Program-made: the position numbers and the translations under genes | The notes under the pieces: model-generated | The model's database searches: none | The model's input: only the letters and a program-made list of their open reading frames with translations | What the model was told of the DNA's origin: nothing | In this document: positions 6,494 through 13,072 of the stretch, piece by piece | How positions within the stretch are numbered: the first letter of the stretch is position 1 | Layout of the letters: every line of letters begins with the position of its first letter | Assembly: GCA_900543275.1 (NCBI GenBank) | Contig: UQQL01000035.1 | Coordinates: 1 to 19,695 of the forward strand | Direction: 5' to 3' | Origin: an uncultured Collinsella sp. | GTDB lineage: Bacteria > Actinomycetota > Coriobacteriia > Coriobacteriales > Coriobacteriaceae | Length of the DNA stretch: 19,695 bases

Positions 6494-8494
6494 TTAGTCC
6501 ATCGGATTGAGCGCGTCAATCTGGGCGAGCCACAGGCGCGAGCTGGCGTCACTCGGCATGCGCCAATCGCCGCGCGGGCTGAGCGTGACCGAGCCCACCT
6601 TGGGGCCATCGGGCAGGCAGCTGCGCTTAAACTGCTGGGCAAAGAAGCGACGGTAGAACGTGCGTAGCCACGTGTGAATGGCCTTGACGTCGTAGACGCC
6701 CTCGAAGCTCTTGAGCGCCATGCGGTAGATCTTGCCCGGCTCAAAGCCAAAACGCAGCAGGTAGTAGAGGAAGTAGTCGTGCAGCTCGTACGGGCCCACC
6801 AGGTCCTCAGTCTTCTGCGCAATCTCGCCGTCGCCCGTGGGCGGCAGAAGCTCGGGGGACACCGGCGTATCGAGGATATCGAGCAAGACCTCGGCAATAC
6901 GCCCGCCAAAGACATCAGCCGCATAACGCACCAAGTGACGCACGAGTGTCTTGGGCACGCTCGCGTTGACGGCGTACATGCTCATGTGGTCGCCGTTATA
7001 GGTAGCCCAGCCGAGTGCCAACTCCGACAGGTCGCCCGTGCCGATGACAAAACCGCCAGCCTGGTTGGCCAGATCCATCAGAATCTGCGTACGCTCGCGG
7101 GCCTGGCTGTTCTCGTAGGTCACGTCCTGCACGGTCGGATCGTGCTCAATGTCCTTGAAGTGCTGCTCCACAGCCGCGTGGATCGAAACCTCGCGGAAGC
7201 TCACGCCCAGGTCGCGCGCGAGCGACTCGGCGTTGGACTTAGTGCGATGCGTCGTGCCAAAGCCGGGCATGGAGACCGCCGTGATACCCGTGCGTGGCAG
7301 GCCCAGCGCATCGAAGGCGCGCACGGTCACGAGCAGCGCCAGCGTGGAGTCCAAGCCGCCCGAAAGACCGATAACAGCCGCCTTGGTGCCCGTATGGGCC
7401 AGGCGGGTCTTGAGGCCCGCGGTCTGCAGGTCGAGGATGGTCTCGCAGCGCTCGGCCAGGTCGCCATGATCGGCCGGCACAAAGGGCGCGCGCGGGAAAA
7501 CGCGGTCGATATCGCAGGCATCGCGCAGGGCAGGCTCTTCGGCCAACACGCCCTCAAACGAAAACTCAACGGCCGTGGCCTCCGGCGCATCGTCCGCGCG
7601 CGTCCACGTCGTCGAACGACGGCGCTCGGCAACCAGGCGGTCAAGGTCAACGTCGGCGATGGCCATGTCGCAGGTAAGCAGCTTGGTCGCGGCGAGCTTG
7701 GAGCCGTTTTCGTAGACGAGGTTCTCGCCCGCAAAGACCATATCGGTCGTGGACTCGCCCTCGCTCGCGTCTGCGTAGGCATAGGCGCAGTACAGGCGTG
7801 CGCTCTGGTTGGAGATGAGGCTGCGACGGTAATCTGCCTTGCCGATGATCTCGTCCGAGGCTGACGGGTTGAGGATCACCGTGGCACCGGCAAGCGCCAT
7901 CTCGGTCGAAGGGGGCGCCGGCACCCACAGGTCCTCACAGACCTCGACGCCCAGCACTAGGTCCTCGGCACCCTCATCACAACAGCGGTAGACAAGTCCC
8001 GAGCCAAGCGGCACCGGACCTTGACCGGCAAATTCAACCCACACGGGATCGGCGGGCGCCGGAGCAAACCAGCGGCGCTCGTAGAACTCACCGTAGTTGG
8101 GCAGATACTTTTTGGCCGTAAGGCCCAAAAGCTCGCCCGCGCAGCACACGGCCGCGCAATTGTAGATGTTTTCGGTCACCGCAACGGGCAAGCCAACAGT
8201 AAAGACGATCGGCAACTCACGCGTTTCATCGAGGATGCGCACCAGCGCCGCCTCGCAGGCGTGCAGCAGCGTGCGGTTATGGAACAGATCAGCCGCGGTA
8301 TAACCAGTCAGGTTAAGCTCGGGCAGCACGAGCGCACGAACGCCGCGCTCGGTAGCCTCGCGAACAGCCGCCAGCGCAACCTCGGCATTGCCCTCGACAT
8401 CGGCAACGCGAATCTGCGGTGAGGCCGCCGCCACACGCAAAAAGGCATCGTTCTTATTAGCCGAAACGCAGCATTGCCTTGTTGATCTGGACAC
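6494..8494 (-). CDS. nadE: glutamine-dependent NAD+ synthetase
   Basis: The enzyme amidates nicotinic acid adenine dinucleotide to NAD+ using ATP and ammonia released from glutamine. The 666-residue protein has two domains. The N-terminal CN-hydrolase (glutaminase) carries catalytic Glu59 (LPELNLTGY), a lysine at 128/129 (LTAKKYLPNYGEFYE) and nucleophile Cys186 (GVEVCEDLWVP). The C-terminal synthetase carries the ATP-pyrophosphatase loop SGGLDS (378-383) and later GTGDLSELALGWATYNGDH. The start is a GTG at 8494 with AAGGAG 6 nt upstream. The first dozen residues are not conserved-looking, and the family-like part begins near residue 18. It appears monocistronic, with a terminator beyond its 3' end. 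At 8495 the base composition changes abruptly on its 5' side. Confidence 0.95.
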   Translation of the reverse strand: MSRSTRQCCVSANKNDAFLRVAAASPQIRVADVEGNAEVALAAVREATERGVRALVLPELNLTGYTAADLFHNRTLLHACEAALVRILDETRELPIVFTVGLPVAVTENIYNCAAVCCAGELLGLTAKKYLPNYGEFYERRWFAPAPADPVWVEFAGQGPVPLGSGLVYRCCDEGAEDLVLGVEVCEDLWVPAPPSTEMALAGATVILNPSASDEIIGKADYRRSLISNQSARLYCAYAYADASEGESTTDMVFAGENLVYENGSKLAATKLLTCDMAIADVDLDRLVAERRRSTTWTRADDAPEATAVEFSFEGVLAEEPALRDACDIDRVFPRAPFVPADHGDLAERCETILDLQTAGLKTRLAHTGTKAAVIGLSGGLDSTLALLVTVRAFDALGLPRTGITAVSMPGFGTTHRTKSNAESLARDLGVSFREVSIHAAVEQHFKDIEHDPTVQDVTYENSQARERTQILMDLANQAGGFVIGTGDLSELALGWATYNGDHMSMYAVNASVPKTLVRHLVRYAADVFGGRIAEVLLDILDTPVSPELLPPTGDGEIAQKTEDLVGPYELHDYFLYYLLRFGFEPGKIYRMALKSFEGVYDVKAIHTWLRTFYRRFFAQQFKRSCLPDGPKVGSVTLSPRGDWRMPSDASSRLWLAQIDALNPMD

Positions 8495-8561
8495 TGGAGG
8501 CTCCTTCTACCCTGAGATTCAGTCTAACGGACGTTCACATATCTCTAACTAGCCAAAGCAA

Positions 8562-8581
8562 CCTCCCAGTTTACTGAGAGG
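8562..8581. repeat. small imperfect palindrome at the island edge
   Basis: CCTCCCAGT (8562-8570) and ACTGAGAGG (8573-8581) pair with one mismatch. It lies between nadE and the terminator of the AT-rich operon. The rest of 8495-8627 holds nothing I can name; I found no convincing promoter for nadE there. Confidence 0.35.
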
Positions 8582-8624
8582 CCAACCTGTGCTAAGAGCA
8601 TGTATTTCAAAAAAATCTTTAATT

Positions 8625-8658
8625 AAAAAAGGAGAAATCGATAATCGACTTCTCCTTT
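8625..8658 (-). terminator. terminator of the radical SAM/peptide operon
   Basis: On the minus strand, AAAGGAGAA (from 8658) pairs with TTCTCCTTT (ending 8628), with inner TCGA/TCGA pairing, and runs into six T (8630-8625). It lies 24 nt after the stop codon of the small peptide gene, which marks that gene as the last in the operon. Confidence 0.85.
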
Positions 8659-8682
8659 AAGCGAGGCAAGTAAATTACGAAA

Positions 8683-8793
8683 CTAATGGCAGAATTTATC
8701 CATGTAGTCCTCAAAGTCGAACACTTCTACCACGACGCCCTCTTCCTGAGACTCTTTCAGTTGCTCCAAGAGATCTTTGTTAATAACGTCCAT
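8683..8793 (-). CDS. candidate RiPP precursor peptide (36 aa)
   Basis: This short gene was found by reading the gap after the radical SAM gene. ATG at 8793 is preceded by a perfect AGGAGG with 7-nt spacing, the best ribosome binding site in the operon, and the frame ends in TAG at 8683-8685. The 36-residue peptide begins MDVINKDLLEQL and ends DFEDYMDKFCH. The first half is charged and predicted helical (leader-like). It is followed by a valine-rich strand (VVVEV, residues 20-24) and an acidic tail containing Tyr30, Cys35 and His36, possible modification or metal-binding residues. It starts 13 nt after the radical SAM stop and is followed by the operon terminator. I do not recognise it. A RiPP precursor is inferred from size, composition and position; a small regulatory or chaperone peptide is the alternative. 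Confidence 0.7.
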   Translation of the reverse strand: MDVINKDLLEQLKESQEEGVVVEVFDFEDYMDKFCH

Positions 8794-8806
8794 GCAGAAA
8801 CCTCCT

Positions 8807-10588
8807 CTATCTAATCAATTGTAGTATATCTGCTTTCATGCAATTATCAACCAACTTGTTTAATTGCTCCTCGTTTGCCGATAGTCCCTCTTTTTTCAAA
8901 ATGTCGCGCACCTCGTTCTTAGTAATCGGCTTTTCAAACAACGAAAGCAAAGCGAACGAAAAATCATTAACCGCACACATTCTATGGGTGGCACAACTCA
9001 GCAGTACTCTTAACCCCTCTTTTGAGCGTCCGACTTCTTTAACAAACGAACTTTTAACCAATTGAAAACCATTATCGTGCATTACATAATCGGCATCGAT
9101 ATTTGTATTCAGCAATCCATAATGCAACAGTTCTTCTATCGCCCTTGTCAGCTCGAGGTCGCCCTGATCAAGAATAAGAGAAATGCTACAATCGGCCTCC
9201 AATAAACGGGCCAACTTAAGGTATACCAACTGGGAAACAGCATAGACATGATGGTATTCAGAATTATAGAAGTAGGCAAATGGCTCAACGAGCACGACAG
9301 AGGTCTTGGAATCCAGCCAGATTCGATCAGCTGGATTTAGACTAGTTAGCCGTCGCTTTACTTTGGTCAAATGTCCCTTATACCTGACAGCGTGAATAGA
9401 ATCTAGAATCCAGGTCACCTCTGAAATATGAAGCCGCTGGGGCAAGTCAATTGTGTCGCTACCGTTTATGACCTCTTGCATATAAAAATCAATATGATGC
9501 TCATCAGATAAGGATTTTGCTTCATTTAAAGTTAAACCAGTGCCTGAAACATAATCCACTTCGAGGCGCAAATCCTCATATTGGGACTTCGGCATTACAG
9601 AGACACCATACTTATCGGGATGATTCCAAACATCCGACCCCATAACGAGACCAAAATTCGTAAATCCTCTCGTGGAATATGGAACACCACATACCTGTTT
9701 TGAATAATTCAAAACATTCTCTGTATAAGCTAAGGTGTTCAGAGCCTCTTCTTTAGTTTCGGTCGGAAAGCCAATCATAAAAAATAGATGAACAGGAATA
9801 CCCGCATTGAGACAATCATGGATATTGCGATCAATCCAATCAACTCTCGTGTTCTTCTTCATTAGATCAAGGACTCTTTGGTTGTATGACTCGAGGCCAA
9901 ACTGAATCTGCCTACATCCACTTTGGTATATCTTGTTAAAAACGTCTGTACTTAGGGTTGGAGAGAACCTCGTTTCTCCATGCCAGAAAAACGTTTTTCC
10001 CGATGCGTTTATTTCATCCGCGAGTTGCTCCATTCTTTTGCCTTCGAATGTTTCATCCACAAAAGAGAAAACTCTCGTGCCGTATTTTTCATTTAACCGA
10101 CACATTATTTCAAATACTCTCGATATAGGCATCTTTCGGTAACAACCACCGGTAGCACCGGGAATGGTGCAGAAGGCGCAATGATTAAAACACTGCCTAG
10201 AGGAATAAACCGGCAATATTAACTCAGGCATGAAGTATTTAGAAAGGGCGAAGCCATCGAAATCGGGAACTGTATCGTTGATAAATGTTTGCTCAATCCG
10301 ATGGTTTTTATATATCTTTCCACCTTTAGCATGGCAAAGGTTTGGAACACAGTCGAGATTGTCATCACCAGAGTCAAGAGCCTCAAGAAGACGTGCAAGC
10401 GGCTCTTCGCCGTCATACATCATTATCGAATCAATGTATTCAAAAAAGGGATGCCATTCTTTCATGCAGTCATCTGCTAAACGAGTAATGTAATTGCCGC
10501 CCAATGAGACGTGTTTAACAGATGGACATTCTTCTTTAATCAGTTTCGCTAGCGTAACTGCAGAAATCAATTGGAAACAGCCGCTCAC
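8807..10588 (-). CDS. cobalamin-binding radical SAM enzyme, main (C-terminal) part of a split gene
   Basis: This frame encodes the end of the B12-binding domain, the radical SAM barrel and a C-terminal extension. CFNHCAFC (133-140) is the CxxxCxxC motif that ligates the 4Fe-4S cluster. SLGGNYITRLADD (28-40) and YDGEEPLARLL (58-68) are typical of the second half of a B12-binding Rossmann domain. Beyond the barrel are two short winged-helix-like stretches (about 465-515 and 545-593) that resemble PqqD/RRE peptide-recognition folds; this is pattern-based only. The nominal GTG start at 10588 is probably not used as such: in-frame residues IEFIGIS continue upstream until the A run at 10609-10613, where the reading frame joins the 10585-11127 frame after a -1 change. 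The combined protein would be about 773 residues. It likely modifies the peptide encoded just downstream. Confidence 0.82.
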   Translation of the reverse strand: MSGCFQLISAVTLAKLIKEECPSVKHVSLGGNYITRLADDCMKEWHPFFEYIDSIMMYDGEEPLARLLEALDSGDDNLDCVPNLCHAKGGKIYKNHRIEQTFINDTVPDFDGFALSKYFMPELILPVYSSRQCFNHCAFCTIPGATGGCYRKMPISRVFEIMCRLNEKYGTRVFSFVDETFEGKRMEQLADEINASGKTFFWHGETRFSPTLSTDVFNKIYQSGCRQIQFGLESYNQRVLDLMKKNTRVDWIDRNIHDCLNAGIPVHLFFMIGFPTETKEEALNTLAYTENVLNYSKQVCGVPYSTRGFTNFGLVMGSDVWNHPDKYGVSVMPKSQYEDLRLEVDYVSGTGLTLNEAKSLSDEHHIDFYMQEVINGSDTIDLPQRLHISEVTWILDSIHAVRYKGHLTKVKRRLTSLNPADRIWLDSKTSVVLVEPFAYFYNSEYHHVYAVSQLVYLKLARLLEADCSISLILDQGDLELTRAIEELLHYGLLNTNIDADYVMHDNGFQLVKSSFVKEVGRSKEGLRVLLSCATHRMCAVNDFSFALLSLFEKPITKNEVRDILKKEGLSANEEQLNKLVDNCMKADILQLIR

Positions 10589-11127
10589 CGAAATCCCAAT
10601 AAACTCGATTTTTCCCTCTGAATACGCTTAAGAAAGGCAGTTTCATAGAAGGAAATAAACGGATTATGCAAGGTATCCGCAAGCGATTTCATTATTTCTG
10701 GTGTCGAATAATAATCATAGGGCAGATCTATGGAGTTGAACGTGTATTTAACTCCATATGAGACGTGATTTATGATATAGAGTGCATTTCTAAAAATGTT
10801 TTCAGCATATTGTCTTTCTTTTAGATTAAAGTATCTCTTCGATCTGAAAATATCTTTTGCCTCGTCAACATTAAGTGCCGACTTTTGTATCAACTCGATT
10901 GTTAATTGAACATTCGAACTAAACGAATCCTTTGATTCCCGATACCTTTTACAGCACTCTTCGACATGTCTAAAAGATAGGAGGTCATCGTAAAATTCCA
11001 CGTTTAAGTCAACAATGTCAACTTTGTATTGTTCAACCTCTTGAAGATATGACTTCAAAACAGGCAAGGCAAGATACGGCCCCACTGGACTCCATCCTGG
11101 GGGAAATACTAAAAGCGTTTTAGGCAT
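10585..11127 (-). CDS. cobalamin-binding radical SAM enzyme, N-terminal part of a split gene
   Basis: The 180-residue frame opens with KTLLVFPPGWSPVGPYLALP, the usual first strand and loop of B12-binding radical SAM proteins, then VDIVDLNVEFYDDL. A helical insert follows, with NPFISFYE near residues 153-160 that normally leads directly into the next Rossmann strand. That strand (EFIGISVSGCFQ) is found only in the next frame. The last seven residues here (after Lys173) are out-of-frame sequence ending at a TGA. The frame is open, so the protein is either truncated or joined to the 8807-10588 frame by recoding. The gene starts 7 nt after the MFS stop codon with only a weak Shine-Dalgarno, suggesting translational coupling. 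Alone it would lack the cluster motif and be inactive. Confidence 0.78.
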   Translation of the reverse strand: MPKTLLVFPPGWSPVGPYLALPVLKSYLQEVEQYKVDIVDLNVEFYDDLLSFRHVEECCKRYRESKDSFSSNVQLTIELIQKSALNVDEAKDIFRSKRYFNLKERQYAENIFRNALYIINHVSYGVKYTFNSIDLPYDYYSTPEIMKSLADTLHNPFISFYETAFLKRIQREKSSLLGFR

Positions 11128-11134
11128 ATCAACG

Positions 11135-11680
11135 TCACATCTTTCGCAGATAATTCAATTGAAACACAACTACCATCATAATTGAAAATACACCAAGTCC
11201 TGTAACGAGAATTGAGAACATCGCGATGCTCGTGAACAGCGAAACAAGAAGTGTTGAAATAACAACAGCAACCGATTGCAAAGACTCCCTAATTGAAAAC
11301 AGGCTTATCGATTCAGATCCGTCTCTCGCCAAATCCTGCAGCGATGTTATGAGAAGCACATCTTGAATGGCGTTTCCGGCACCGACGATAAAAAGGAAAA
11401 TAAACGATATCCCAGACGCATAGCGATAGCCAAACGCCAGATATGCACCGAGCGCAAGATACGTCACAAAACAATATGATTTAACGCAATCGGAACCACT
11501 GATTAAACGACCATATATTGTATTTCCGAACAACAGTCCGATTGTAAGACTACTCTGAAGGAATCCGTATTGTATCGATGACGAGTCAAATTGCAATTGC
11601 GCTATAGCTGGCAAAAGAGAATTCAGAGAGCCGAATGCCACGCCACTAGAAATATCGATTAATAGGAAACCAATTACCAA
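11135..11680 (-). CDS. MFS exporter, C-terminal half of a split gene
   Basis: About 181 residues make up roughly the last five or six membrane segments of a major facilitator. Examples are VIGFLLIDISSGVAFGSL, the segment FLQSSLTIGLLFG, YLALGAYLAFGYR, ISFIFLFIVGAGNAIQD and a final pair near the C-terminus. The nominal TTG start at 11680 is internal. In this frame sensible sequence (TAFSDLSAKH) extends upstream to the T6 run at 11715-11720, just past an in-frame TGA. It therefore continues the 11674-12321 frame after a -1 change. The rebuilt protein would be about 395 residues, normal for an EntS-like (MFS_3) exporter. Placed next to the modifying enzyme and peptide, it is the obvious export candidate. 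Confidence 0.78.
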   Translation of the reverse strand: MVIGFLLIDISSGVAFGSLNSLLPAIAQLQFDSSSIQYGFLQSSLTIGLLFGNTIYGRLISGSDCVKSYCFVTYLALGAYLAFGYRYASGISFIFLFIVGAGNAIQDVLLITSLQDLARDGSESISLFSIRESLQSVAVVISTLLVSLFTSIAMFSILVTGLGVFSIMMVVVFQLNYLRKM

Positions 11681-12321
11681 GTGCTTCGCGCTAAGATCAC
11701 TAAATGCAGTCCTGTTTTTTCATTTTTGCTTATTCCCTCTTTATCATTAACCTCGATAACCGACGGAACATCTCGCAGCAACCAGAACGACGCGGCAAAA
11801 GAAAGCGCGTCTAATGCAAGAACAGCCTCCGCCCCAAATTGAGCGACAACAAAACCGCCGGCAACTGGCCCCAGAACCATCATCAAATTCTGCAGGAACC
11901 CAAACGAATTATTAATTACGTCGCGATTGATACTATTCGTATTGGCTCTTAACAACGAGTAAAAGCAGGGCATTTCTACCGTTCGGCAAAGCGATACCGC
12001 GCACGTAATAGCAAACATACTCCATTTACTATCAACAAAAATATAGCAAACGAATAATCCCGCGCGAATTAAGTCTGCCAATCTCATGGCCTGCAGTGTC
12101 CCGATACCCATCTTCTGAGGCAGCTGCGCGAGCGCAACTGAAAACAGAGAGGGGGCAAATCTGCAGCAGACCATCAAAGCAGTTGCAGAAACATCGTGAG
12201 TTACCTCGTAAATCAGCATTGGCAAAGCAATATTCGCACACCAATTGCCTATTTCGCTTATCCCTCTAGCAATATATAGGACCCGAACCGGACGGCTAGC
12301 TCTCAATACCGTGAACATCAC
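11674..12321 (-). CDS. MFS exporter, N-terminal half of a split gene
   Basis: The N-terminal half of a major facilitator resembles the EntS/MFS_3 exporters. It opens with RVLYIARGISEIGNWCANIALP (first membrane segment with the family's small-residue pattern), followed by a cytosolic loop with RLADLIRAGLF and FLQNLMMVLGPVAGGFVV in the fifth segment, six segments in all. After Lys202 the frame runs through 13 non-family residues to a TAA. Adding one A to the A6 run (minus strand, at 11715-11720) would join it to the 11135-11680 frame. It starts with GTG-ATG (12321/12318), overlapping the end of the DUF2087 gene by 26 nt, with GAGG 9 nt before the GTG. That overlap marks the two as one operon. 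Confidence 0.8.
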   Translation of the reverse strand: MMFTVLRASRPVRVLYIARGISEIGNWCANIALPMLIYEVTHDVSATALMVCCRFAPSLFSVALAQLPQKMGIGTLQAMRLADLIRAGLFVCYIFVDSKWSMFAITCAVSLCRTVEMPCFYSLLRANTNSINRDVINNSFGFLQNLMMVLGPVAGGFVVAQFGAEAVLALDALSFAASFWLLRDVPSVIEVNDKEGISKNEKTGLHLVILARSTW

Positions 12322-12577
12322 GATTAACCTCGTATTTCAGGCCTCGTTCATCCCTTAATAGGAATCCATAATCAACCAAGTACCGCCTCAACACGGCATA
12401 ATCAGGATAGAGCTGTGACAGCACACGATTAACCTGAAGCTCCGTATAACTTGTACTTAATTCAAAGAAAGAGACGGCCCATAGCAGCATGATTCTTTTA
12501 TAGCTTTCCTTTTTTGGAATTGAAACCAGCTCGCCATTCTTGAGAAATCGTTTTTTAAAGTCTATTAGCTCATCCAT
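12296..12577 (-). CDS. DUF2087 domain protein, first gene of the radical SAM/peptide operon
   Basis: The 93 residues carry a DUF2087-like domain: SYTELQVNRVLSQLYPDYAVLRRYLVDYGFLLRDERGLKYEV (about 43-84) matches the Y-T-E-x-x-V-N ... D-x-x-x-L-R-R-Y-L-V-D pattern. DUF2087 proteins are small winged-helix-type proteins, some fused to HTH regulators, and they probably bind nucleic acid or a partner protein. No biochemical role is known to me. The start at 12577 has GGAGG with 6-nt spacing. It is the promoter-proximal gene, and two direct repeats lie 75-95 nt upstream. A regulator of the operon or a peptide-handling accessory are both possible. Confidence 0.8.
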   Translation of the reverse strand: MDELIDFKKRFLKNGELVSIPKKESYKRIMLLWAVSFFELSTSYTELQVNRVLSQLYPDYAVLRRYLVDYGFLLRDERGLKYEVNRDVHGIES

Positions 12578-12651
12578 TCACATCCTCCATTTCATACGCA
12601 TCTACTACTGAAAATGCATACGCTTTAGGTCATCGCATTCGGCTTCTTTAT

Positions 12652-12671
12652 TCGAACTAAACTCGAACTAA
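12652..12671 (-). promoter_or_regulatory. direct repeat upstream of the radical SAM/peptide operon
   Basis: TCGAACTAA occurs twice (12652-12660 and 12663-12671), offset by 11 bp, about one helical turn, so both copies face the same side of the DNA. It lies 75-95 nt before the first gene of the operon. This fits an activator or response-regulator site. No convincing -35/-10 pair could be fixed next to it. Confidence 0.45.
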
Positions 12672-12677
12672 TCTAAA

Positions 12678-12896
12678 TTATTTGCTCAAACACTCTTCGA
12701 AAGCTCGTTTTTCACTCTGAGTAAAATGCCCTTCCCAGTCAGTCCACGAACAGGAAGGCAACTCACAGCGAGCGGAGTCGAAACCCTCTGCCGTCGGTCG
12801 TTCAAAATGCACGATAACCTTTTCGGTATCGCCATCTGTAATCATGTCAGAATGAACGACCTCGGTACCATCTTCGAATGTCATATACGGGTACAT
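12678..12896 (-). CDS. short hypothetical protein
   Basis: A 72-residue acidic soluble protein of unknown function. It begins MYPYMTFEDGTEVVHSD and contains VIVHFERPTAEGFDSARCELPS, mostly beta-strand-like, then a tryptophan pair and a charged helix. I have the impression of similar short proteins in gut Firmicutes and Actinobacteria genomes but cannot name a domain. I chose the ATG at 12896 because GAGGTGG lies 8 nt upstream; the frame is open to 12938, but the extra residues precede that ribosome binding site. It is divergent from the 13073 gene. A possible extended -10 (TGC-TAAACT) lies just upstream. Its composition is nearer to the GC-rich chromosome than to the AT-rich operon beside it. 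Confidence 0.65.
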   Translation of the reverse strand: MYPYMTFEDGTEVVHSDMITDGDTEKVIVHFERPTAEGFDSARCELPSCSWTDWEGHFTQSEKRAFEECLSK

Positions 12897-13072
12897 CACG
12901 TAAACCACCTCGCAATCGTAAGTCCAGTTTAGCATCAAGCTATTTCGCCAAAGACAGCAAGCCCACCCTTGATGAGTTGATGGTATCTGTTAAATGTCAC
13001 GTACGATTCACATCTGGTGGGTACCCTGATGGCTACACGAAACGAAGCAGATTTACACCGGGAGGACCCCGT

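Noticed and set aside
8545..8601. 18-codon minus-strand frame as a second peptide gene
   Set aside because: No Shine-Dalgarno, lies beyond the operon terminator, and its composition is unremarkable.
10605..10620. Canonical programmed -1 frameshift heptamer in the radical SAM gene
   Set aside because: In the zero frame (AGG GAA AAA) the bases do not fit X-XXY-YYZ, and the same is true at the MFS break (GAA AAA ACA). Only simple slippage on AAA remains possible, so recoding is kept as a hypothesis only.
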